Below, one piece after another: positions 5,392 through 11,924 of a stretch of 15,566 nt of DNA. This DNA comes from Chloroflexota bacterium (GTDB lineage Bacteria > Chloroflexota > Anaerolineae > Ardenticatenales > Ardenticatenaceae), in the NCBI GenBank assembly GCA_003520455.1, contig DOUV01000856.1, positions 1-15,566 of the forward strand, given 5' to 3'. Position 1 is the stretch's first letter. Every line of letters starts with the position of its first letter. The translations under genes and the position numbers were made by a program. The notes under the pieces are model-generated. The model saw only the letters and a list, made by a program, of their open reading frames with translations, did no database searches and was not told the origin of the DNA.

Positions 5392-7056
5392 ATGGGCGAC
5401 GTTCTGCTTGTCGAGGCCATTCCCGCGGCCGATGCCAGTTCGGCCCCGTCCGAGGCCGTCCGCAGCCACGAGCGCATGTTGACCAGTTTCAACCCTGCGA
5501 CCGGGGAGCCGGTCGGCTACGTGCCGTTGGTCGGTCGTGAAGGGGTCGACGCGGCCGTGACCGCGGCGCGTGAGGCCCAGACCGACTGGGGTGCCCTGAG
5601 CGTGACCGAGCGCACCCGGTATCTCCACCGCCTCCGGCTGCAGATTGTCGAGGAGGCCGAGGAACTGGCGCGCCTCATCAGTACTGAGCAGGGCAAACCG
5701 CGCGCCGATGCCCTCTCCATCGAGGTCCTTCCGGCGGCCACCCTGCTCAAATACCTTGAGCGGGAGGCCCGCACGCTGCTCGCCCCGCGCCGGGTTGTGC
5801 CGCGCCAACCAATGTTTGCCAGCAAGCGCAACAACTACCGCTACGAGCCGCTCGGCGTGATCGCCGTGATCTCGCCCTGGAACTACCCGTTTGGGATTCC
5901 CTTCCAGCAGGTTGCGGCGGCTCTGGTGGCTGGCAACACCGTCGTGCTGAAGCCCTCGCCCTTTACGCCCCTCATCGGCCAGAAGATCGCCGAACTGGGG
6001 CGCCTGGCTGGGCTGCCGGCGGGCGTGCTCCAGGTGCTTCATCTCGATGATGCCGATGCGCCCGCGCTCGTCAGCCACCCCGCGGTTGATAAAATCATCT
6101 TCACCGGCAGCACCGCCACCGGGCGCAAGGTCATGGCGGCCGCGGCGGTTCATCCCACACCCGTGATCCTGGAGTTGGGCGGCAAGGACCCCGCCCTGGT
6201 GTGCGCCGACGCCGACCTCGACCGCGCCGTGCCCGGGATCGTCTGGTACGCCATGGCCAACAGTGGCCAGACCTGCGCCAGCATCGAGACCGTCTACCTC
6301 GAGCGCCCGATCGCCGAGGCCTTCATCCGTCGTGCGGTGGCAGAAGTCCAGCGCCTCCGTGTCGGGAATCCGCTCGATCCCGACGTCGAGATCGGGCCGC
6401 TGACCAACGAGCGCCAACTCCAGATCGTCGAGGAGCACGTCGCCGATGCCGTCGCGAAGGGTGCCGAGGTGCTGGTCGGCGGCCGGCGCCGGCCCGGCCC
6501 CGGCTACTTCTTTGAACCAACGGTGCTCACCAGGGTGGACCGCAGCATGCGGATCATGAACGAGGAAACCTTCGGGCCCGTGCTCCCGATCGTGGTCTGC
6601 GATTCGATGGAAGAGGCCGTGCAGTTGGCCAACGAGAGCCTCTACGGTCTGACGGCCAGCATTTGGACCAGCAATCTTGATCGGGCTCAGGCCCTCGCGC
6701 AGAGAATCCGGGCTGGTGCCGTCAACATCAATGATCATGCCTGCAACTGGGCGGAGCCAAGCGCGAGTTGGGGCGGCGTCGGCCATAGCGGCTTTGGCCG
6801 CACCCATGGTGAGTTTGGCCTGGTGGAGATGGTCAACATCAAGTGGATCAGCGCCGACATACGCCCCGGCGAGCTCGAAGCCTGGTGGTACCCCTACAAC
6901 GAAGGCACGCTGCATCTCTTGCGCAACGCCGTTCGCTTCCTCTTCGGCGCCACGGAGCGACGTCCCTACGCCCTGGCCAGCCTCCTGCTAAACCCGCGGA
7001 CCTACCAGCGTGTCAACCTGGTTCGCCTGGCGATGAATTTCCGCCAGTGGCTGTAG
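5392..7056 (+). CDS. NAD(P)-dependent aldehyde dehydrogenase
   Basis: A 554-residue member of the ALDH superfamily, oxidising an aldehyde to the acid with NAD(P)+. Key parts in order: GVIAVISPWNYPFG (cofactor/oxyanion region), KPSPFTP, FTGSTATGRKVM, general-base E261 in ELGGKDP, nucleophile C295 in NSGQTCAS, and EETFGPVLPI. Ordinary ALDHs are about 480-500 residues; this one has an extra ~30 N-terminal residues and a C-terminal tail of ~70 residues (from about 485) rich in Trp, Tyr, Leu and Arg. The tail might be a membrane-associating or oligomer-forming piece, as in fatty-aldehyde-type members, but that is inference. The ATG at 5392 is preferred: AAAGG lies just before it, and the promoter at 5331-5359 would start the transcript past the GTG at 5362. 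The substrate is not readable from context. It is probably monocistronic. Confidence 0.92.
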   Translation: MGDVLLVEAIPAADASSAPSEAVRSHERMLTSFNPATGEPVGYVPLVGREGVDAAVTAAREAQTDWGALSVTERTRYLHRLRLQIVEEAEELARLISTEQGKPRADALSIEVLPAATLLKYLEREARTLLAPRRVVPRQPMFASKRNNYRYEPLGVIAVISPWNYPFGIPFQQVAAALVAGNTVVLKPSPFTPLIGQKIAELGRLAGLPAGVLQVLHLDDADAPALVSHPAVDKIIFTGSTATGRKVMAAAAVHPTPVILELGGKDPALVCADADLDRAVPGIVWYAMANSGQTCASIETVYLERPIAEAFIRRAVAEVQRLRVGNPLDPDVEIGPLTNERQLQIVEEHVADAVAKGAEVLVGGRRRPGPGYFFEPTVLTRVDRSMRIMNEETFGPVLPIVVCDSMEEAVQLANESLYGLTASIWTSNLDRAQALAQRIRAGAVNINDHACNWAEPSASWGGVGHSGFGRTHGEFGLVEMVNIKWISADIRPGELEAWWYPYNEGTLHLLRNAVRFLFGATERRPYALASLLLNPRTYQRVNLVRLAMNFRQWL

Positions 7057-7070
7057 TACCACTATTGCGG

Positions 7071-7086
7071 TTGTCATCCTGAGCGA
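7071..7086. repeat. Dispersed intergenic repeat fragment
   Basis: TTGTCATCCTGAGCGA resembles the start of a short repeat that I recall as common in intergenic DNA of Chloroflexota and other environmental bacteria (TGTCATCCTGAGCG...). That is recollection, not a search result. Only one copy is in the window. It lies 15 bases after the ALDH stop and contains the stop codon of the SnoaL-like gene. Confidence 0.35.
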
Positions 7087-7553
7087 GGGGGCTCTCTTAC
7101 CGCAGAATGGTATTCCGCGAATTGGGGCGCCTGGGTCGAGGCGTCCCCGGTTCGTTCCCGGTTCTCCGAATCCGGCCGAAAACCAGAGCATAGCAGCCAT
7201 ATGTCGGCAATATGACCCTCTTGCACACCGCCATACGCTTGCTGCTCAATCACCCGCCAGCCATTAATCACGTCATGCAGTCGCAGCCGATAGCGCAGGT
7301 ACAGCCGGTCAAACACCTGATCGGCAGCCGATTCCAGAATCTGGAACTCATCGGCACCGCCAAACCAGCGCCGCAGCCAATCGGTGGCTTCTCCGGCCGT
7401 TTTTCCCTCGCATATCCTGGGAGGCACCAGGGCCCGAAAGCGAACTTGCGGCGCAAAGAGCGCCTCCAGGTGGTCAAAGTCCTGCGCCGCCAGTGCAGTG
7501 ATAAAGCTCTGGCTCAGGGCTATTGTCTTTTCTTGAAAAGTAACTTCGCTCAT
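7074..7553 (-). CDS. SnoaL-like / NTF2-fold protein
   Basis: A 159-residue protein whose first ~125 residues fit the SnoaL-like (NTF2-like) alpha+beta barrel. The pattern is an N-terminal helix pair (SQSFITALAAQDFDHLEALFAP), then strands VRFRAL, RYRLRLHD and EGHIADIWLLCSGFRP ending the fold. Such proteins are small hydrolases, isomerases, or ligand-binding proteins; no substrate is predictable. AGGAGAG lies a few bases before the ATG. The last ~30 residues (after SGFRPDS) look unlike the family and run into an intergenic repeat, so the natural C-terminus may have been lost by insertion or rearrangement. It lies 138 bases downstream of the DUF4242 gene, possibly in one operon, with nested inverted repeats between them. 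It converges on ALDH with a 17-base gap. GC is lower than around it. Confidence 0.75.
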   Translation of the reverse strand: MSEVTFQEKTIALSQSFITALAAQDFDHLEALFAPQVRFRALVPPRICEGKTAGEATDWLRRWFGGADEFQILESAADQVFDRLYLRYRLRLHDVINGWRVIEQQAYGGVQEGHIADIWLLCSGFRPDSENRERTGDASTQAPQFAEYHSAVREPPRSG

Positions 7554-7605
7554 CGTCTGCTCTCCTGTTTACGTTGGCTAAAATCTATGGTCTGATAACG
7601 GATGA

Positions 7606-7668
7606 GGGCATGATGGGTTTTTGAGGCCAGTCATGCCCGGATGATTCACCGGGGCCAGGTATACCCGG
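7606..7668. repeat. Nested, mutually exclusive inverted repeats
   Basis: GGGCATGA (7606-7613) pairs with TCATGCCC (7631-7638). CCCGG (7636-7640) pairs with CCGGG (7649-7653), which can also pair with CCCGG at 7664-7668. GGTATACC (7658-7665) is itself a palindrome. Overlapping stems of this kind, between two minus-strand genes, fit an attenuator/terminator or a regulator binding region. Confidence 0.45.
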
Positions 7669-7691
7669 CGGGTCGGGGGCTGGCTATGCTT

Positions 7692-7943
7692 CTACTCGCC
7701 TTCTTTGACCTCAATAATCTCGTCTGCCACGAGGCCGTGGGCCTCACGGTGGACCGCTTCAGCCGCTTCTTTATTCGGGGCCTCGCATAGACAGAAGACG
7801 GTGCCATCCGCTTCGTTGAACCAGTATTGCAGATACTTCACCCCGTACCTCGCCTGAACCTCAAGGTCCTTCTGATGTGCCCCCGCGACCGCTTCGGCAG
7901 TCAACCCTTCCACATCTTTGTGAATATCCATATACTTTGGCAT
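7692..7943 (-). CDS. DUF4242 family protein (possible Ni-binding)
   Basis: An 83-residue protein starting MPKYMDIHKD. It fits the DUF4242 family, small ferredoxin-like-fold proteins; one Streptomyces member (SCO4226) is reported to bind nickel. Here H8 and H23, plus the C50-L-C52 pair in VFCLCEAPNKEAAEAVHREAHG, are candidate ligands. The role in the cell is unknown. I chose the ATG at 7943: AAGGAG lies 8-12 bases upstream and the conserved part starts there, whereas the frame open to 7979 adds non-conserved residues. Its start codon lies inside the promoter of the divergent regulator, so the two genes cannot easily be transcribed freely at once. This suggests control of this gene by that regulator. 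Confidence 0.85.
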   Translation of the reverse strand: MPKYMDIHKDVEGLTAEAVAGAHQKDLEVQARYGVKYLQYWFNEADGTVFCLCEAPNKEAAEAVHREAHGLVADEIIEVKEGE

Positions 7944-7965
7944 CGTTTGTCTCCTTTGGTATAAT
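7937..7965 (+). promoter_or_regulatory. Near-ideal promoter of the XRE-STAND regulator
   Basis: TTGGCA (7937-7942, 5 of 6), exactly 17 bp, then TATAAT (7960-7965, perfect), preceded by TG in the extended -10 position (TGGTATAAT). Transcription would start near 7972, with a leader of about 78 bases. The -35 covers the DUF4242 start codon on the other strand. Confidence 0.8.
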
Positions 7966-7966
7966 A

Positions 7967-7993
7967 TGTTATTGAACAACCACGCTTGTTATT
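7967..7993. promoter_or_regulatory. 20-bp-spaced direct repeat, candidate operator
   Basis: TGTTATT occurs at 7967-7973 and again at 7987-7993. The period is 20 bp, about two turns of the helix, so both copies face the same side. They lie just past the regulator's -10 and upstream of DUF4242. This is a plausible binding site for the XRE protein or for RNA polymerase competition. Confidence 0.4.
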
Positions 7994-8049
7994 AAAGCAG
8001 AAATGTATTTTCAAGCGGTATCCTTTACAGATACACCGGGGGATACAGG

Positions 8050-11000
8050 ATGAGAAACGGCGAGATGAATGATATTGTCTCCTTTGGTGAGTGGGTCCGG
8101 CAACGGCGCAAGGTAATGGATTTGACCCAGGCTGCGCTGGCCAAACAAGTTGGCTGTGCTGTGGTCACCATCAAGAAGATTGAGCGAGACGAAAGGCGGC
8201 CATCGCAACAGATGGCGCAACTGTTAGCCGATCAGCTGGTGATTCCTCAGGCAGATCGTGATGATTTTATTCGGATGGCCCGGGGCCAGTTTGCGCCTTC
8301 AATAAGCTCTCCAAAGAAGGCTATTCGCCCGCCGGCGTTTCTGCAGCATATTGCCCAACCTTCCAAACGTGACGACCCCCCTTTTGTAGCTCGCGAACGT
8401 GAGCTGGCCCAACTTAAGACCCATCTGGATCTGGCTTTAGCCAGAAACAGTCGCGTTGTGTTCATTATCGGTGAGGCGGGGAGCGGCAAAACGACCTTAA
8501 TGGCTGAGTTCGCCCGGCGGGCGCAGGAGGCTCAACCTGAGCTGATTATTGCCAACGGCAACTGTAATGCCCAGGCAGGGGTGGGTGATCCCTATCTGCC
8601 TTTTCGTGATGTGATGGGCATGTTGACCGGCGATCTGGAAGCCAGATGGTGGGCAGGCAACATGTCGAAGGAACAGGTGCTGCGGCTGTGGGGGTTCCTT
8701 CCCTCAGCTATCCAGGCCATCACTGAGCAGGGCCCAAATCTGATCGACACCCTCGTCCCTGGAACAACACTGGTCCGCCGGATCGCGGCATACTTGCCCA
8801 ACAGGGTAAGATGGCTGGACCGATTGCAAACTCTCACTGAACAACAAAAATCCCAACCGGCTCACCTGGAACAGAGCCAATTGCTGGAACAGGTAACCCA
8901 GGTGCTCCGGGTATTGGCGGCCCAGCAGCCGCTCCTGCTCCTGCTGGACGATTTGCAGTGGGTCGATGACGCCTCAAAAAATCTGCTTTTTCACTTGGGT
9001 CGACGCCTGGCCGGCAGCCGGATTTTGATTTTGGGGGCCTATCGGCCCAGCGAAATTGCCCTGGGGCGGCCCAGCGACAGCCCCGGACAGACAGAGCAGC
9101 ATCCCCTGGAGCCAGTGATCAATGAGTTCAAGCGCTATTTTGGCGACATCCAGCTGAACCTGAGCCAATTTGTACCGTCAGAGGGGCGGATCTTTGTTGA
9201 CGCTTTGTTGGACAGCGAGCCGAACCATCTGGGTGATGAGTTTCGAGAGAACTTGTTCAGGCATACCAAAGGACACCCGCTATTTACCGTGGAGTTGCTC
9301 CGAAATATGCAGGAAAGCGAGCATTTGTTCCGGGATGAAGCCGGGCATTGGATCGAAGGTACTGCCTCGGTCCGCTATTCGCTGCCGACGCGGGTTGAGG
9401 CGGTCATCGAGCAGCGGATAAGCCGGCTTGATGAAACGTTCCAAGACATTCTTACTGTCGCTAGCGTCGAGGGGGAGCTATTTACCGTTCAAGTTGTAGC
9501 CCGTATCTTGAAGATTGATGAACGGCTTGTTCTGCATCGGCTTGCCCGGGACCTGGAACAACGCCACCGGCTGGTGCGAGAGTACAGTGAGGAGAGGGTT
9601 GATCAACAACGCCTGAACCGCTACCAGTTCGGCCACGTGTTATTTCAGGAGTATCTTTATCAGCGGCTCGGCCCAGGGGAGCAACGGCTGTACCATCGTG
9701 AGGTAGCCGAAGCGTTGGAAGCCATCTTTGAAGTGTACACCCGTGAGATTATCACGACGCTCCTCCACGAGAGCGCCAGGGTTGGCGAGGTGCTGGAGCG
9801 CCCCTATCCTGACTGTTTGGCCGAGTTCGGGCCGTCGCTGGTGCACCATTTGTGGCGGGGCCAAGAATGGACCAAAGCCGCCGGCTACGCGATGTGCGTG
9901 GGGGCTGCGGCGATGAAGGCGTATGCCCTGCGTGAAGCGATTGAATATTTCGAGCGCGCTCTGGAAGCGTTGGACAAAGTTCCCCACCCACCCGTGGAAT
10001 TAATCTATGAAGCAACCATACGATGGGTGGAAGCAGCCTTCAAATTCAGACCGTACCCGGAACAACTGCTCCGATTGGGCCGGGCTGAGGCGATTGCCCG
10101 CAACCTGAATGATAAGCCCCGTCTCATCAGGGCACTGCATTGGACCGCCAACGTGCATCTGGCCAGAGGTCTGTGGATGCGCGCGGGGCCATCCCTCATG
10201 GAATGTCTGGCTCTGGCCGAAGAATTGGGCAACGAAAGACTTGCGGTTCGCCCGACCTATTTCAAAGCCCTCATGACCACCCTCAGAAACCCGCGTGGCT
10301 CGTTGGCGCTCCTTGAGCAGGCACTCGACTTGACTCGGAAGTATGAGGACAGACACGTCGAAGCGCTCACGCTCGGCACGAAAGCCCAAACGCATGCCCA
10401 GCTTGGTGAATTCAGGCAAGCCCGTGAGACCATGCAGCAGACCTACGAGGCGTTGCGGCGTACCGATTCGCCTCTGACAGCGGCGGATGTAGACCTGATG
10501 GCAGGCTGGACATACCTGGCCATGGGTGATGCACAACATGGGCTGGAATATGGCCAACGCAGCGTGGAAAAAGCGATAGCAATAGACAATATGGACTGCA
10601 TTTGCTACGGCTTTGATTGTGTCGGTTTTGGAAATTTAGAAATGCAACGAATACCCGAAGCAACCTCGGCCTTCGAAGAAGCCATCAAGCGGTCGGAAAT
10701 AACAGGCGCGATTATTCCTAAGCTACTGGGGCAAGCTGGGCTCGCCATGTCGCAATTCTGCAGTGGGCGCGTTGCGGCCATCGAAGATCTGGAAAGTGCC
10801 CTGGCAGATATGAAAACGTATAACGATCACGTGGGGGCAGCCGACGTTGCGCGGATGCTTGGGACATGTTTGACCGAGTCAGGTGACCTGGAACGTGCGG
10901 AAAGGTATCTCAGCATGGCGCTCGATTTTTACCGCCGCATGGAGATGCGTCCGTACCTGGTCCGGGTCCTGTCATCACTGGCGCAGCTCTTTGAACAACA

Positions 11001-11079
11001 AGAGCGCTCTATCGAGGCGCAAAGTGTCCGGGCTGAGATGGATACGTTGATGAAAGCACTAGCCCTCGCCGGGGCGTAA
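8050..11079 (+). CDS. XRE HTH - STAND ATPase - TPR regulator
   Basis: A 1009-residue multidomain regulator. Residues ~10-75 are an XRE/Cro-like helix-turn-helix (LTQAALAKQVGCAVVTIKKIE). Residues ~115-450 are a STAND/AAA-type NTPase with Walker A G141-EAGSGKTT149 and Walker B LLLLLDDLQW (D300/D301), preceded by FVARERELAQL. Residues ~450-600 look like the winged-helix/helical arm of such ATPases. The C-terminal ~400 residues are helical TPR-like repeats (for example AIEYFERALEAL, ARETMQQTYEAL, AERYLSMALDFY). Known relatives (MalT-like) change between closed and open oligomeric states on ATP and ligand binding, so this is likely a ligand-sensing transcription factor; a defence role is possible but unsupported. 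The start at 8050 follows GGGGGA; ATG 8065 is an alternative. The likely target is the divergent DUF4242-SnoaL pair. GC is lower than its neighbours. Confidence 0.88.
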   Translation: MRNGEMNDIVSFGEWVRQRRKVMDLTQAALAKQVGCAVVTIKKIERDERRPSQQMAQLLADQLVIPQADRDDFIRMARGQFAPSISSPKKAIRPPAFLQHIAQPSKRDDPPFVARERELAQLKTHLDLALARNSRVVFIIGEAGSGKTTLMAEFARRAQEAQPELIIANGNCNAQAGVGDPYLPFRDVMGMLTGDLEARWWAGNMSKEQVLRLWGFLPSAIQAITEQGPNLIDTLVPGTTLVRRIAAYLPNRVRWLDRLQTLTEQQKSQPAHLEQSQLLEQVTQVLRVLAAQQPLLLLLDDLQWVDDASKNLLFHLGRRLAGSRILILGAYRPSEIALGRPSDSPGQTEQHPLEPVINEFKRYFGDIQLNLSQFVPSEGRIFVDALLDSEPNHLGDEFRENLFRHTKGHPLFTVELLRNMQESEHLFRDEAGHWIEGTASVRYSLPTRVEAVIEQRISRLDETFQDILTVASVEGELFTVQVVARILKIDERLVLHRLARDLEQRHRLVREYSEERVDQQRLNRYQFGHVLFQEYLYQRLGPGEQRLYHREVAEALEAIFEVYTREIITTLLHESARVGEVLERPYPDCLAEFGPSLVHHLWRGQEWTKAAGYAMCVGAAAMKAYALREAIEYFERALEALDKVPHPPVELIYEATIRWVEAAFKFRPYPEQLLRLGRAEAIARNLNDKPRLIRALHWTANVHLARGLWMRAGPSLMECLALAEELGNERLAVRPTYFKALMTTLRNPRGSLALLEQALDLTRKYEDRHVEALTLGTKAQTHAQLGEFRQARETMQQTYEALRRTDSPLTAADVDLMAGWTYLAMGDAQHGLEYGQRSVEKAIAIDNMDCICYGFDCVGFGNLEMQRIPEATSAFEEAIKRSEITGAIIPKLLGQAGLAMSQFCSGRVAAIEDLESALADMKTYNDHVGAADVARMLGTCLTESGDLERAERYLSMALDFYRRMEMRPYLVRVLSSLAQLFEQQERSIEAQSVRAEMDTLMKALALAGA

Positions 11080-11088
11080 CCAGCTTCT

Positions 11089-11103
11089 TAGGCTTGAAGC
11101 CTA
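11089..11103. repeat. TAGGCTT/AAGCCTA hairpin after the regulator
   Basis: A perfect 7-bp inverted repeat around a single G starts 10 bases after the regulator's stop codon. It has no T run. Its GGCTT..AAGCC core resembles the hairpin at 11234-11249, so both may belong to one repeat family. Confidence 0.5.
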
Positions 11104-11233
11104 CGACTCCATCAGAGGATGTTGGGAAATAATCGCGCAACTATGTGTGGTAGATCTGCCTCGGAATCAATTTCAGGACTAAAAGCCCAAGTGGGCCAAA
11201 GCGCACTCATTGACGGAAGTGTTTGGATCTGGA

Positions 11234-11249
11234 GTCGGCTTCAGCCGAC
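11234..11249. repeat. GTCGGCTTCAGCCGAC hairpin
   Basis: GTCGGCT (11234-11240) pairs perfectly with AGCCGAC (11243-11249) over a 2-base centre, with partly complementary flanks (GGA upstream, TCTCC downstream). The form is typical of short dispersed hairpins (GGCTTCAGCC) that I recall from Chloroflexota intergenic DNA. Confidence 0.5.
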
Positions 11250-11575
11250 GGTCTCCTCCGTCTGGGGATACCGCTGCGCTGCGTCGCTCCGAATCAACCG
11301 GTAGCGGTCATCGTCTTCCAGCAGCCAGGCGATCCGGGCCAATTCCGGTCCATGGAAATCGCGCCAAGGGGACTTCCAGGATGGGAATTGGGGCGCAATG
11401 CGACAGCAACGGCGCAAGCCGCAAAGCCAAAGCGCCAAAGCGGTGTGTCTGTCGCGCCGCGGACGTATCATACTTTCGATGGGAGGCTTCGAGTGGCGCC
11501 GTCGCCGCGGAAGCGGTTCGCTCTTTGACAAGAGAGTTGGTAGGCAGTTCCGGCAGGGGATCGCGGCCCGTCTCA

Positions 11576-11592
11576 CGTGGGCGGTGCCCACG
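11576..11592. repeat. CGTGGGC/GCCCACG hairpin
   Basis: A perfect 7-bp stem (11576-11582 with 11586-11592) with loop GGT. It is the first of three closely spaced stems in 11576-11675. Confidence 0.4.
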
Positions 11593-11634
11593 GCCTTCTG
11601 CCGGGTAAGCCCTGTGGCGCTCCCCCTCCCCCAC

Positions 11635-11675
11635 GGGGTACGCCCTACCCCGCCGGGGACCGTCCCTTCGGGCGG
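11635..11675. repeat. Two further GC-rich stems
   Basis: GGGGTA (11635-11640) pairs with TACCCC (11646-11651). Next, CCG-T-CCC (11660-11666) pairs with GGG-CGG (11670-11675) around TTC, with one bulged T. Together with the stem at 11576-11592 they could fold as a structured RNA, but no promoter or known family supports this. Confidence 0.3.
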
Positions 11676-11837
11676 GGCGAGGCGACCCAGCTTGGGCACT
11701 CCCTTCAGCCGGAAACCAACTGAGGCTGTCGTTCACGAACATTCATTCCAGGCATTGGGTCCAGGATCATAACCGGGCCCGGGGGCTGTTCCTGTCGGCG
11801 CTGTACCTCTGTCGTACCGAGGTGTGACAATCGACTC

Positions 11838-11867
11838 TGGCAGGCACCGGCACGGAACATTAGACTA
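11838..11867 (+). promoter_or_regulatory. Possible promoter of the ald operon
   Basis: CTGGCA (11838-11843, 4 of 6), an 18-bp spacer, and TAGACT (11862-11867, 4 of 6). The leader would be about 50 bases. The same -10 hexamer and spacer length occur upstream of ogt. Confidence 0.4.
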
Positions 11868-11924
11868 TCCCAGATATCGAGCGATTCGCACTCCCCGAAC
11901 CTTCCAAGCGAAGGAGCAAGCCTG

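Larger units (their letters stand above)
11104..11837. other. Long gene-free region rich in hairpins
   Basis: No open frame in this stretch has a ribosome site plus a recognisable product; several overlapping frames are open on both strands simply because stops are rare. It holds at least four stem-loops (listed separately), a short tandem GCCAAAGC GCCAAAGC (about 11425-11440) and a possible decayed coding fragment on the minus strand (11241-11370). It may be a patchwork of intergenic repeats. Confidence 0.5.

Noticed and set aside
5254..6915. 553-residue open frame antisense to the aldehyde dehydrogenase
   Set aside because: Very long, but its composition is that of a third-position shadow (His, Asp, Gly, Arg rich) and it has no recognisable domain. 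The sense strand has a full set of ALDH motifs.
11525..11553. Perfect TTGACA at 11525-11530 as a promoter
   Set aside because: No -10-like hexamer at 16-18 bp (TTCCGG lies at the 17-bp position), and no gene or clear RNA starts after it.
11398..11772. 124-residue plus-strand frame in the hairpin-rich gap
   Set aside because: Arg/Pro/Ser-rich, no ribosome site, and it crosses several stem-loops. It reads like translated repeat DNA.
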